Counted from the first letter of the stretch, positions 33,401 through 40,270 are shown. The stretch: 64,000 nt of DNA from Macrosoma leucophasiata (GCA_036365455.1 JAWQUS010000023.1:9114001-9178000), one strand, 5' to 3'. Notes: a model not told the origin generated them from the letters alone. Program-made: numbers and translations.

Positions 33401-34701
33401 GTAGTCGTATGGGTTTGCAATCTTCTCAAGAAACATTATCCCGTAGTTGGAGAGATTTAAATCATTGCAATCAAAGTAATAATACTTCGTCACAAACAAT
33501 CAATATAGAGTCAGACACTGATAATTACACTAAAGATATATTTGTAAGAGGTATAGATCCTTTGTACAATAATATTGAAAAGCTAGGACCTTTAATGATT
33601 GAGGTTCGTGGGTCACCTATAGAAGAACGAAAAAATGTTTGTGAAGATTTTGATCCCGACACACTTGATAGAAAACCTAAAAAAGAAGGAAAGAAACATG
33701 TCGAAAAAATACTACTTAAGTCTGGTGGTAGCTTTAAATATAAACAAATATCATCCGAAACGCATGAATTCCAAGAACATAGAAGTCCACCAGAAGCAGC
33801 GTTTACTAGGAAGATAGGAAGTCTAAGACAAATATATGAAGCGAAAACAAAAGCACAAAATGAAGATGATTCTTCTATAATACGACCATTTTATGAAAGA
33901 CGAGGTAGCGTTCCTTATGGTACTCAGGAACTGGCGAATTATGTTAACTCTGTTCGAACACTTGACCTGGGTCGACATAGTGAAGGAAAAAGAGACCCTA
34001 AGCCACCAATTCCACCTAAACAAAGACGTGGGTCAGAATACTCTATTAAATCTGGTTCAGTTCGTGACAGCCCTCCGAGCGATAGGCAGCGTTCTTCTGA
34101 GGAAAGAGACCGATTTCCCTTATATTCAAGGGGAGAAAGTTCAAACGCTCGACGGTCGGGCCGTCGGTCAGCAAGAACCAGATCGCGACGAATTGATTTA
34201 AAGAAATTATGTAAACCAGAAGATTCTGGATACCTTAGTACAGATTCCAACGAATCAAAAAGAAGGGCAAGGTACCTGATGCAACTGAAACCAAAATTTC
34301 CGCCGCCTGAACTCATTTCCAAGCCCATATTTGCGACGCCACCGATAAATCGAAGTCCTCAAATAGAATCGGACACAGACGATCTGGAATCACTTTGTGA
34401 CGGCCGTAGTGAGTCAGGTGGAGAAAGTGTTGAAACAGATTCCGTATTTTTTGGTAATATTGACGATTCAAAGCAAATATATGAGTTAAATTTACGTGGT
34501 TTTGAAAATGAAAAGAAGTTAAGGCAACAAGAACAAATCGATTCGGGGTTCGTTGGTGAGACAAACATAATTTTAAGTGGAGACAGTGACTCTGAACATA
34601 GAAGTGTAATTTCTATAATAACAGGACGTGACGGCCGCGCTTCTGCTGCCTCGATCAAAAAGATTGACGATTCGCCATATATACAATCTGTTGAATGTTA
34701 A
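15292..34701 (+). CDS. sha: Shavenoid-like single-pass membrane protein, nine coding exons
   Basis: Joined coding exons: 15292-15457, 15958-16107, 19068-19178, 23164-23297, 30961-31105, 31408-31673, 31753-31881, 31960-32244, 32341-34701. Every junction is GT..AG and phases agree (1,1,1,0,1,0,0,0), giving 1248 residues with no internal stop. Seen: a hydrophobic stretch at residues 17-32 (signal peptide), cysteines at 59, 64, 82, 84, 86, 100, 107, 149 and 209 in the ectodomain, a membrane span near 261-286, then a basic stop-transfer KQRQKRK. The tail of about 960 residues is rich in Ser, Asp, Glu and Arg, with CxxCxxC plus CxxC at 538-565, seven prolines near 704 and PxxP motifs near 1016. Family: I recall this ectodomain, span and disordered tail from Drosophila Shavenoid (actin-based wing hair morphogenesis), which is longer at about 1570 residues. 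The name is inference without a search; the gene model is strong. The promoter is not visible. Confidence 0.85.
15630..15912 (+). repeat. Rep-A, full length, upstream of coding exon 2
   Basis: Complete copy ending in an A-run 45 nt before the exon 2 acceptor. It makes up more than half of the 500-bp first coding intron. Confidence 0.8.
15958..16107 (+). CDS. sha: Coding exon 2, cysteine-rich ectodomain start
   Basis: Residues 56-105. Six cysteines, including a CxCxC run at residues 82-86 after five glycines, then FREDRKICVN before the donor. The exon starts after ACAG at 15954-15957 and ends in phase 1 before GTGAGT. It is far more GC-rich than its surroundings. The donor region is duplicated downstream (16199-16250). 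The preceding intron is 500 bp, of which about 280 bp is a Rep-A repeat. Confidence 0.85.
16108..16264 (+). repeat. Tandem partial duplications of the exon 2 end with its splice donor
   Basis: The 53 bases ending coding exon 2 and its donor flank recur at 16198-16250 with about seven differences, including a complete GATGGTGAGT donor at 16230-16239. A third, shorter copy (GATGGTGAGTCAATTACCAT) lies at 16261-16280. Frame 3 stays open from exon 2 to 16265, so use of the second donor (exon end 16233) would add 126 nt, 42 codons, in frame. Confidence 0.75.
16441..16605 (+). repeat. Decayed fragments of coding exon 2 within the intron
   Basis: Three degenerate matches to the exon 2 end. 16441-16488 (GCGAGGATCGGAAGATATG then TTTTAACCAC) is the clearest. 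16529-16555 matches the CAAAGGGAGACGC part and 16577-16605 the CTTTCCGCGA part. They look like old duplications, related to those at 16198 and 16261. Confidence 0.5.
16628..16692 (-). repeat. LINE 3'-end relic
   Basis: TATCTTCACGCCAAGTCCCG followed by GGGGTAGACAGAGAGTGTAG is the reverse complement of the 3' end seen at 47340-47400. It lies in the intron after coding exon 2. Confidence 0.6.
17368..17600 (+). repeat. Rep-B, tRNA-derived SINE
   Basis: GTCTAGTGGTAGGAGGTCAC (A-box-like) and GGTTCGATTCCCAGGTCGGT (B box), then TCCCAGTACCTCGGAGTTTG and TAATGTGCCCGGAGACGAC. Best-preserved head in the window. Lies in the intron after coding exon 2. Confidence 0.75.
18782..18880 (+). repeat. Rep-A, 5' fragment
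   Basis: CTGGTGGTAGAGTTCCAATG to ACTATCGTGTTCCTGTCGG; about 190 nt upstream of coding exon 3. Confidence 0.7.
19068..19178 (+). CDS. sha: Coding exon 3, ectodomain
   Basis: Residues 106-142, reading ECLMASFGRG...IPFVFLPLKGQIVYPSKEI. The acceptor is TATTTCAG and the donor GTAAGT. Phase 1 at both ends, so the exon is symmetric and could be skipped without a frameshift. Mixed hydrophobic and beta-like pattern; no known motif recognised. Confidence 0.88.
19335..19465 (-). repeat. Rep-C, tRNA-derived SINE (best copy)
   Basis: On the reverse strand: GACGGCCCTGTTAGCCAAAC (A-box region), GTGTAGGACGACCGCTTGAT, GCGGGTTCGATTTCCAGGAC (B box), then AAATATTTGTAGAGCC. Three other copies in the window share its orientation. 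Confidence 0.7.
20015..21566 (+). mobile_element. TIR element copy 1, 1552 bp, no intact ORF
   Basis: Starts GGGACCGTGCACGAGTTCAG and ends CTTCGCACGGTCCC, giving 10-bp inverted ends, with TATA on both sides. A reversed copy of nearly equal length lies at 61747-63301. Coding remnants are broken. On the reverse strand a short frame (IVNSTFCVVICKN) could be the start of a THAP-type zinc finger, which some DNA transposases carry; this is weak inference. Lies in the intron between coding exons 3 and 4. Confidence 0.75.
21773..21844 (-). tRNA. tRNA-Glu (CTC)
   Basis: The reverse strand folds as a 72-nt tRNA. The acceptor arm TCCGGTA pairs perfectly with TACCGGA, the anticodon stem CCTGG/CCAGG encloses loop CTCTCAC (anticodon CTC), and the B box is GGTTCGATTCC. 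One T-stem pair is a wobble. It sits inside the 3985-bp third coding intron of the sha-like gene, antisense to it. Flanked by unremarkable AT-rich DNA; appears intact. Confidence 0.93.
21951..22008 (-). repeat. LINE 3'-end relic
   Basis: Same reverse-oriented 3' terminus (CTTCACGCCAAGTCCCTTAT, GGGGTAGGCAGAGAGTG) as at 16628. A stub of it (GTATCTTCACGCCA) also occurs near 22179. Confidence 0.6.
22430..22545 (-). repeat. Rep-A, 3' fragment, diverged
   Basis: Recognised by AAGGTGGCAAACACCCTTTT, AGTTCACACGG and TATAGACATCTACACAAAAA. Confidence 0.55.
22940..23075 (-). repeat. Rep-A, 5' half with a 24-bp insert
   Basis: GGAACACGATAGTGCTGAAC, CTACCATCTAGCGGCAG and GGTGGTGCCTACG are Rep-A. A 24-bp insert (23008-23031) flanked by GCCTACG interrupts it. 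It ends about 90 nt before coding exon 4. Confidence 0.7.
23008..23031 (+). mobile_element. 24-bp insert related to the left end of Rep-D
   Basis: ACAGAGAATATTTAATAATA then CTTC, flanked by GCCTACG (23001-23007 and 23032-23038) inside a Rep-A copy. Comparison with intact Rep-A copies shows the uninterrupted target. Confidence 0.6.
23164..23297 (+). CDS. sha: Coding exon 4, ectodomain
   Basis: Residues 143-187, with C149 and the segment GWVTLRDLVDNDVPFGLYRD. The acceptor is TTTTCAG and the donor GTAAAC. It enters in phase 1 and leaves in phase 0. The GC-rich codons contrast with the AT-rich introns. Confidence 0.88.
23938..24348 (-). repeat. Rep-B, reverse copy, interrupted
   Basis: GAGCCTGTTGACATCTCCGG, CCAAGCTCCGAGGTAGTAAG, then after the insertion at 24125-24268 the head CCAATCGAACCCAGGATCCC. 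Confidence 0.65.
24125..24268 (+). mobile_element. SINE-like repeat inserted in Rep-B
   Basis: GGCTGGCAGCGCGTTGGCGA, CATAGGCGACGGTGACTACT and TTCCATCAGGTGGCCCTCTG resemble the widespread lepidopteran repeat ending in CATCAGGTGGCC. It interrupts a reverse-oriented Rep-B copy (23938-24348). Confidence 0.55.
24424..24716 (+). repeat. Rep-A, full length
   Basis: CTGGTGGTAGAGCTCCAATT through ATGTGAACTGCACGCTTGTT to an A-rich tail. Lies next to a Rep-B copy in the 7.66 kb intron. Confidence 0.8.
25055..25140 (+). repeat. Rep-A, central fragment
   Basis: GACGTAATTTCCGGCAGAGG and GAGTGGCAACGCATCTACAT match the middle of Rep-A; diverged. Confidence 0.5.
26036..26160 (-). repeat. Rep-A, 3' fragment
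   Basis: Starts with a T-run and ATGTAACAAGTTTGGAAACC, then GAGGTCAAAATGCTGATGCG. Immediately followed by a full copy in the same orientation. Confidence 0.65.
26195..26473 (-). repeat. Rep-A, full length
   Basis: TTTTTTATGTAATGGAAGTG to ACACTGGAGCTCTACCAG. Near-complete; tandem with the fragment at 26036. Confidence 0.8.
26755..26945 (+). repeat. LINE-like 3'-region repeat
   Basis: ACTAGCGGCCCGTCCCGGCT, TTCGCGCGG, TTCAAAATCGGAAAAGTAGT and an ACAAACAAACAAAC run, ending in TATTAGTATAG. Related in layout to the 4802 family. Confidence 0.5.
27101..27313 (+). mobile_element. 213-bp MITE (Rep-D) with 7-bp target duplication
   Basis: Starts CAGAGAATATGTAATAATAC, ends GTCCGCGGTGTG, and is flanked by CTTCTAG (27094-27100 and 27314-27320). 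A reversed copy lies at 30689-30897. Short CA..TG ends and a 7-8 bp duplication point to a hAT-like non-autonomous element. Confidence 0.75.
27474..27610 (-). repeat. LINE 3'-end relic, related type
   Basis: AGCCGAAAGTAGTCCACTGC, TGGACCTCCCCATCAGTCCC and CGCCACGCTTGGCATGCGGG resemble the 3' end of another RTE-like insect LINE. Diverged, with no coding potential. Confidence 0.45.
27620..30540. other. Intronic sequence, nothing recognised
   Basis: Part of the 7.66 kb intron between coding exons 4 and 5. Several non-repetitive, moderately GC-rich patches (29870-30060, 30440-30530) could be conserved intronic elements; only alignment with related species would tell. Confidence 0.35.
30540..30925 (+). 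repeat. Rep-A, old copy split by a 209-bp insertion
   Basis: AATCGTAGTGTTCAGCTCTG, TTCCGGTTCGCTGTTAATGG and TGTTCACTGCATGGTTGCTT are diverged Rep-A. After the insertion (30689-30897) the tail resumes as GACACCTGCATTACATAAAT. It ends about 35 nt before coding exon 5. Confidence 0.65.
30689..30897 (-). mobile_element. 209-bp MITE (Rep-D), reversed copy
   Basis: Starts CACACCGCGGACAGTCCGCC, ends GTATTATTACATATTCTCTG, and is flanked by GTTGCTT (30682-30688, 30898-30904). It split a Rep-A copy, so it is younger than that copy. Confidence 0.78.
30961..31105 (+). CDS. sha: Coding exon 5, ectodomain end
   Basis: Residues 188-235. It contains LEGRLVAAHVLC and two to three cysteines (first at residue 209), and is rich in Ala and Arg. 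The acceptor is TATTGTGCAG and the donor GTAAG; phases 0 to 1. A 7.66 kb intron precedes it. A composite repeat ends about 35 nt upstream of the exon. Confidence 0.85.
31408..31673 (+). CDS. sha: Coding exon 6, transmembrane exon
   Basis: Residues 236-324. A Thr/Gly-rich juxtamembrane stretch is followed by the hydrophobic span (about 261-286, with ESLAIGVCVLMLIFVYAAGI inside) and then a basic stop-transfer cluster. This fixes the topology as outside to inside. Acceptor TTACAG, donor GTACTA; phases 1 to 0. Confidence 0.9.
31753..31881 (+). CDS. sha: Coding exon 7, cytoplasmic
   Basis: Residues 325-367: CMKTNPLLKLDNMRNDF then an acidic/Ser stretch (DAGLSDVSEHTEDTLDF). Acceptor ATTTCAG, donor GTAACG, with flanking introns of 79 and 78 bp. 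Phase 0 on both sides, so a candidate cassette exon. Confidence 0.88.
31960..32244 (+). CDS. sha: Coding exon 8, cytoplasmic
   Basis: Residues 368-462: a basic, Thr/Pro/Arg-rich start followed by Ser-rich disordered sequence, ending RRKLYFNPVFFETEHLK. The donor GTTAAT is the weakest in the gene. Reading through it gives 11 codons and a stop at 32278-32280, a possible truncated isoform if the 96-bp intron is retained. Confidence 0.87.
32341..34701 (+). CDS. sha: Coding exon 9, long disordered cytoplasmic tail and stop
   Basis: Residues 463-1248. The exon opens after TTTATTTTAG with NPPPAAVEFLIKLREVMSIA. Downstream are NLSDIPEEELYHTIDLGWDIP, a cysteine cluster (C538, C541, C544, C562, C565), seven prolines near residue 704, and a PPIPPKQRR motif near 1016. 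There are many SD/SE patches near the C-terminus, which ends ...IQSVEC. The tail is Ser/Asp/Arg-rich with low hydrophobicity, so probably disordered and phosphorylated. The last 786 residues come from this one exon. Confidence 0.92.
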   Translation, partial: NPPPAAVEFLIKLREVMSIAKEKMTAKRFIPNLSDIPEEELYHTIDLGWDIPCARRGRRFSAISLKRENSRRAIHCGGCPGCDSNARGQKANGLSRSNSCKTCVSDDYKQRIVQKWLEEVPSPSSTVAKPVKSVAKVSGTPRVVEPKVQEEVSVNPVEPLRTEESQTVKITESILKEYINDVQVIETSVANNDKRDSEKSKTLMEHNVVKKNATLVPVTTVITQVRKSPSNHATRRVRKKLPPPPPPPVNIVQSPTTEDMEPILPEVKKNMEAVIRELNKCKRTEESPKLVIPVIAADSHYFSDDNIFSEYRKTDSNSECDNSIEFDSLDRASYKKRRFSLDFGSDIGQKDRISSRMGLQSSQETLSRSWRDLNHCNQSNNTSSQTINIESDTDNYTKDIFVRGIDPLYNNIEKLGPLMIEVRGSPIEERKNVCEDFDPDTLDRKPKKEGKKHVEKILLKSGGSFKYKQISSETHEFQEHRSPPEAAFTRKIGSLRQIYEAKTKAQNEDDSSIIRPFYERRGSVPYGTQELANYVNSVRTLDLGRHSEGKRDPKPPIPPKQRRGSEYSIKSGSVRDSPPSDRQRSSEERDRFPLYSRGESSNARRSGRRSARTRSRRIDLKKLCKPEDSGYLSTDSNESKRRARYLMQLKPKFPPPELISKPIFATPPINRSPQIESDTDDLESLCDGRSESGGESVETDSVFFGNIDDSKQIYELNLRGFENEKKLRQQEQIDSGFVGETNIILSGDSDSEHRSVISIITGRDGRASAASIKKIDDSPYIQSVEC

Positions 34702-35440
34702 TTTGTAAATATCATAATTAATTTAGAAAAAAATTAAATTCAATATACAAATGTATAACAATGATTTACTTGAAATTTGTATTTCGTTTACCTGTAGATG
34801 TTATTACTAAAAAAAATAGTCATAAAACAAATTTAGGTCATAAAGCCACCGATTTTTACCTCAATGTAATTTGGATTAAGTATAATTTTACATAATTATT
34901 ACCCTTTACTTTAACGGTTACTATTTGGGCCGGTGTTGCCTCTTCATGCGAATGTATTTAACGTTTTATCACATACGTTTGTAACAAATGTGAAAAGAGT
35001 GGCACTTGTATTGTTCTTGTACTATAAATATACTTGTATAAAACCCTTTCAATACATTTTTCGAATGGTTTCATATTCATTAGTTACGTAATCAAAATTT
35101 GAAAGCGTAACTCCGGCCTTCGAATAACCGTTTAATTATCAAATTGTTATTCTAGATTGATATATTGTATGTTTGTGAATGTTAACATAGGAAAGTATTT
35201 GCCATTTCTTATAAAACCGTCCGTTATTATGAAAGAGTAATGTGCAAGTAGCATATTACTCTTTCATAATATTTTAATTCAGAGTGTTAATTTTTCTTAT
35301 TAAATCTGTCGAATCATCATCAATTAATTGTTGGCTTGCAATACTAAAAAAATATCTACTTCTCATTCTAAATAAACTATTACCAGTCATGAGATTATTT
35401 TTTAGCAGTGTAAATATAAATAAATAGGTTCGCACTTAAA
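34702..35440 (+). other. sha: Probable 3' UTR with candidate poly(A) signals
   Basis: AT-rich sequence after the stop without any ORF of note. AATAAA hexamers occur at 35371-35376 and 35419-35424, with another at 35931-35936. Which is used cannot be decided from sequence. A long hairpin lies within (35225-35271). Confidence 0.45.
35225..35271 (+). promoter_or_regulatory. Near-perfect 21-bp hairpin in the probable 3' UTR
   Basis: ATTATGAAAGAGTAATGTGC (35226-35245) pairs with GCATATTACTCTTTCATAAT (35251-35270) around a 5-nt loop. The single mismatch becomes a G-U pair in RNA, and one further A-T pair extends the stem to 21 bp. It is shorter than a usual pre-miRNA, so a structural mRNA element or tiny MITE remnant is as likely. 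Confidence 0.6.
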
Positions 35441-36364
35441 CGTTTGTAAATTAATGACCGGCCGGTTGTGCAATTACGTATTTATTTTAAGATTTTTGGC
35501 TATCGTATTAATTGGGCTGAAGGGGCTACTATCACTCGTCTTTATACAGTTTTGTACTTTTCTTGTCAATGGAAATCAAATGTAGGTGACTTTATTTTAA
35601 AATATTGCCATTAATTATTTAATTTTTTGTACCCATACTATTTGTATTCGTATACTTACAACTAACCCATGTATCTACTCAATTTTTATTAAAACTTATT
35701 TCTTATAGAATTATCGTACTGTAGATATAAATTTAAATTTATCCACAATTCCTTAAGGGAATCAACTTTTTTGTTGACTATGTAATGATCAAGTTTGAAG
35801 TTTAAAGTAGATCCCCTTGATTCAAAATTTTATGTCAAGAGGCTAGTTTATTTATTGATCCGTGAATGAGATTGTTATATTTCAGTTATGCATAGGAAAT
35901 TATAGGAAAATTGTGAAATATTTATGCATAAATAAAATATTATTCGGAAAATATCTATTGTTTTACTTATTTACATTTCTCACAGAATTATATATTGTAT
36001 AGGTTATTTCAGATAATTGGACATAGATTCGAATACATCTTAATAATTTTTATCCTAATTTCCAATGTCTAAAAAGCGATGATCCATAATAATGATAAAA
36101 CTTATGAAAAAAAAAAATGTTTCAGTCTTTGTTTAGATATGTTAGTATTCAATAAAAAACTTTATAATATAGAAATAGATTTTTTTTTTATTTCGAATAG
36201 ATCTTTACAGATACTTTCAAAACGTCAATAAATCATAAACTACCTAGAGCGAATAACCATTACATATAGTAAAAGCAAAATCATATATTAATAGTAAATT
36301 AAAAATTAGAATTTAAACTACTTAATTAAAACATAATAATCATAAAAAATTTTCAATTCCTTCA

Positions 36365-36725
36365 ATTATAATAAATGAAGAAAAAGAAAAACTTATTCGT
36401 CAAGATCAATGTTATTCACTTAGCAGAGTTCCAAGTGCAGTCACTACTGAGAAGAACTCCGCTACCCAACAAACTCAGTAAGAGCTTTAAATGAGAGCTT
36501 AAATCTAGTACAGATTATCGTGAAAAATCAAATAATGTGAACGTCCATAGCATAGATGCAAATAAACTGCTATCTATTAAATGCGATGTAGCCCCTGCAA
36601 ACCAGAACAGATCAGTCCCCACCAACAGCACCCGTTCACGAGTATGACGCATGTGACAGCCATTGCCCTCCTCGACCATTTTAGAGGGAAGTGAGCAACC
36701 CGCCACACGACGCCGCCAAAATATT
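36365..36725 (-). mobile_element. Third, internal fragment of the 1.55 kb TIR element
   Basis: AAAGAAAAACTTATTCGTCA, CACTACTGAGAAGAACTCCG, AACCAGAACAGATCAGTCCC and ACCCGTTCACGAGTATGACG match 62170-62520. Both termini are missing. The minus-strand frame here (MRHTRERVLLVGTDLFWFAG) is longer than in the other copies. Confidence 0.65.
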
Positions 36726-37006
36726 CTATTGATATAACGAATCAATATGGACACGAGCCACATCAATATTATTTCAACATAAAATAGACAGTCAACACTT
36801 TGGCATTGTTGAGGACACGTGTCTAATACCTGCATGTTTTTTTTTCCGTTATTAGTACGACGCTCAGTATTACGTATTAACTTGGATTATATTATATATT
36901 ATTATATAATTTCAGAATATGACATTGACATAACAAAACTAAAGTTGAAATAAAAATATAAAAATTATAATAAAGTTTAAATAAAACATTACTATAAAAA
37001 CAATAA

Positions 37007-37080
37007 TGGCCCATGAGGGGATCGAACCCGCGACCTTCGCGTTATTAGCACGACGCTCTAACCAACTGAGCTAATGGGCC
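37007..37080 (-). tRNA. tRNA-Ile (AAT)
   Basis: The 74-nt reverse-strand sequence begins GGCCCATTAGCTCAGTTGG and carries anticodon AAT in loop CTAATAA. The B box is GGTTCGATCCC and the 3' end CATGGGCC plus discriminator A. Acceptor, D, anticodon and T stems all form. Located about 2.3 kb past the sha-like stop codon. Confidence 0.95.
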
Positions 37081-37737
37081 GATGGAGAGGACAGCGAAAA
37101 TTCTTTACGTAACTATTTTATCGCATATCTCTCATGACTCTTCATGTCTCCATCCATTTTTAGACACACGCATGATGTGTTCAAGATTTATGTCAAGGGC
37201 AGTAAAAAATATAACTTGTTTATGTCTGATTTCTTTCACTGCAATGTCTTACCTACAGATTTTTTTTCTCAGAATTATCCTGCTTCCTTAATTTCTACCT
37301 TTCCTTAAAATAAATAAGTACCCTATTTACTCATTTTTAAATTTTATCTTTCAATTTATGTTCAATGAGTTAGTAAGATGATCAAAAATTGTAACTGGAC
37401 AAGTAATAAAGATTCGGAGGTACGGGATCTTTTATGTGTGCCTCTCCAAGTAGAACTTGGCCCTATTTACGTCGCTTGTAATTCGAGTTTTAATAATGCA
37501 TTGATTTATGTATATAAAATTACTCACGACTTACACCAAAAGAGTTTTTTTTAATTTCTCGGACATTAGTCAATCTCAATATTCCACAACTGAAATACTA
37601 CTTATGTATTTTATTGAACTGGATTTATTATTTATGTTTAAAGTGTCAAGGGTCAAGAGCCTGCCGGCGGGCTGATAAACTAGGAGATCGGCGTAAACAA
37701 GTGTCATAAGATCAATCACGTTTAACTTTATTCATCA

Positions 37738-37862
37738 TCATCATTTCAGCCAAAAGACATCCACTGCTGGACGAAAGCCTCCCCCAAAGATTGCCACAAC
37801 GAACGGTCCTGGGCCGCCCTCATCCAGCGATTGCCCGAGACCTTCACCAGGTCGTCGGTTAA
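37738..37862 (-). repeat. RTE-like LINE 3' end, truncated
   Basis: Starts CATCATCATCATTTCAGCC, followed by CCACTGCTGGACGAAAGCCT and GAACGGTCCTGGGCCGCCCT. This is the reverse complement of the 50690-51120 LINE end without the insertion. Confidence 0.75.
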
Positions 37863-38548
37863 CTTTATTTGAGTTCAATTCATGAATAACGTAATAATAG
37901 CAACATTTCTAGATCAGATTTTGGTTATTTGGTCCTTCGAGTCTATAACTCTGCAATCAGTGGAGTTCATTAAAGTAGGATTAGAACATGTTCATTCTAG
38001 AAATAAGTATGACAGAGATAACAGAGATGAGACTATTGTAGGAGCAAATTACAATTAGAATCTAGACATGGAAATGATTCGAGTGACGTATGTGTGATTT
38101 CAAAATTAATGGTGATCGAAATTAGACTCAAATTGTATAATTCAAACCAAGTAGATAACGCCCAATTTTTTAAAATAATTCCTGTCCGTTAATTTAATTT
38201 TAATTTCCACACACACCAACATGTAACGGTGTACAGTGAGCGACAAGTCAAACAAAACTCGTGATCGCTTTCATCTGTATGATGTTGTTATAGAGTTTAT
38301 TTTGCAATAGTTTTGTATGAGTTGATCTGTCGTCGACTGTACATTTACATTTAATTGCCGTCCCGCCTTCTTGCCCATCTCAGATTAATTTTATTGCTAC
38401 TATTTGTATGGAAGCGTTTATGGCTTAATGATATCTGCACTTTATCCGTCATATCTAGGTAGGTACCGATCAAGATAGGGTGATATTATTGAAGTATCGA
38501 GTTTTGAGTGAGATAGTTTTATATAGTACTAGATACCGTATCAGTTTT

Positions 38549-38815
38549 TTTTTTGTGTTATGAAAGAGGCAAACAAGCAGGATTGATGTAAAGTGATGAC
38601 TGCAGCCTATAGACACCCACAGAAAGACCAGAGGTCAAAATAAAGATGCGTTACCACTTTTGAGGCCTAAGATGTTTTACTCTATGCCGGGCATTACAGG
38701 GCCGTACACCTGACCGGAACACGATAATGTTGAATACTACCATTTAGCGGCAAGTATATTAGGTAATGCGGAGGTGCCTACACCCGCGAGCTCCGTCACT
38801 GGAGCACTACCACCA
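38549..38815 (-). repeat. Rep-A, near full length
   Basis: TGTTATGAAAGAGGCAAACA through GGCCGTACACCTGACCGGAA to CACTGGAGCACTACCACCA, with small deletions. Confidence 0.78.
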
Positions 38816-38857
38816 TGAAATAATTACCCTCATTTATTATTTGGTGATGACTAAATT

Positions 38858-39000
38858 ACACATACAACACATACACAAACACCCAGGTTCGATACAAATA
38901 TCTGTAGGCCATACAAATATTAGTGCCCGGTGCAGGGATCGAAGCCGCTACTCTTCAAATCAAACGGTCGTCACACACCGCTGGACTAACCGGGTCGTTA
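38858..39000 (-). repeat. Rep-C
   Basis: ACAAATATTAGTGCCCGGTG, GGATCGAAGCCGCTACTCTT and AAACGGTCGTCACACACCGC, followed by TGGACTAACCGGGTCGTTAA. Confidence 0.65.
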
Positions 39001-39244
39001 AATACAAAAATAAGTAAGGGCTGGCGGCCGTGGGATCATACTCTATTACAGTTTACAATTTAGATAGGCAGCGTATTTGGTATTTATCAATGTATATCTA
39101 ACATAATAATCTTAATCATCATCAAGTTTAATAACAAAATAAGAATAAATAAAAAAATGTATAATACATTACTATTTAAGGTACGGGGAGGCACGCAATT
39201 ATTTCACATAATTACATACCTATATAATTTTGTTACAAGCAAAA

Positions 39245-40030
39245 AGGTAAACATATTATATTTCTCGTCAGCACGGGGTCCAATTTGAACCCCGGACCTT
39301 TGTCAGGCTTGCGCGGGGACATGGGGGGTCCAACACGTAGAGGCCCTTTCGAGAATTTTGATCTACTTTGTAATGGGTTATATTCAGCGGGACCTCTCTC
39401 TGACTGCATCAATAGTTAATACAGACACAGACAGACCCCGCAGAATACCCCGCAGGACTATTGTAATGAAAAGTGATTTGCCAAACTTTGGGCTATGTGG
39501 GTGAACTGGGGGGACTAGCTGGCTGGGCCTATGGAGTGAGATCCGGCACCTGCCTATATTCAACATCTCACATTATCGAATCCTACTTTAGGCAGGTGGT
39601 GACTCGCCTCTCCTTGGTGGGCCCCCCAAACAGCCAACCCGATGGTCGACAGGGGGCAACACTGTTGAGAGAGGCTGGGGGTGTCGAGAGGTGTGGCCCC
39701 GGTTTCACCATCACGAGCGAGTAATCTCGAGCTCGGAGCGGGCTTCCCCGCTATTATGCCTTTAGACACTTCCACCCCCGAGTGTATGGCTCTTTCAGAA
39801 ATTTAGACAACAGCCTATTATCTAAATTTCTGCAAATGCCATACCTCTAGCGCCCCACTCTGACCGGCCAATGAAGGCAAGCCAGAGGTGAGAGACCTGA
39901 TGCTCTGTCCGGCCGTACCTCTGTGTGGCGGACGAGGCGGAGCCCAGTTCTCTCGGAGGAACTCGAGATGATGGTAGGGGGTGGTGTCGCTACTCACCAA
40001 CAGCTCGCCACAAGCTGCTCTGCCCCCTAT
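39245..40030. other. GC-rich unassigned block, probably retroelement 3' region
   Basis: Sharply GC-richer than its flanks (for example GCGCGGGGACATGGGGGGTC, GTGGGCCCCCCAAACAGCCA). Only short ORFs, none recognised. It ends at an AT-rich TTAATTTAATT stretch. A 61-nt hairpin lies at 39784-39844. I suspect a LINE 3' UTR but recognise no domain. Confidence 0.4.
39784..39844 (+). other. 61-nt imperfect hairpin
   Basis: GTATGGC pairs with GCCATAC at the base; an internal loop follows, then CAGAAATTTAGA pairs with TCTAAATTTCTG, with a 13-nt loop. Resembles a small pre-miRNA but could be a retroelement 3' structure. Confidence 0.45.
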
Positions 40031-40144
40031 TAATTTAATTATAGTAATTATATTAATTATTATTATTACAATAACAGCTTTGTGACGTCATCCGTCCGTT
40101 TTTGCCTTTAAAATGAAAACAATCAGAACCAATGTCATACTTTG

Positions 40145-40270
40145 TTTTTTTTTTAATAAAAGTGGCAAACAAGCGTGCAGTTTACATTGATGTTAAGTGA
40201 TGACTGCAGCCTATAGACACCCACACAATAACCAGAGGTCAAAATATAGATGCGCTGCCACTCCTAAGGC
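40145..40270 (-). repeat. Rep-A, 3' part
   Basis: T-run, AAAGTGGCAAACAAGCGTGC, ATAGACACCCACACAATAAC and GATGCGCTGCCACTCCTAAG. Confidence 0.7.

Noticed and set aside
33893..34328. Overlapping ORFs on both strands inside exon 9
   Set aside because: Shadows of the 786-codon exon reading frame.
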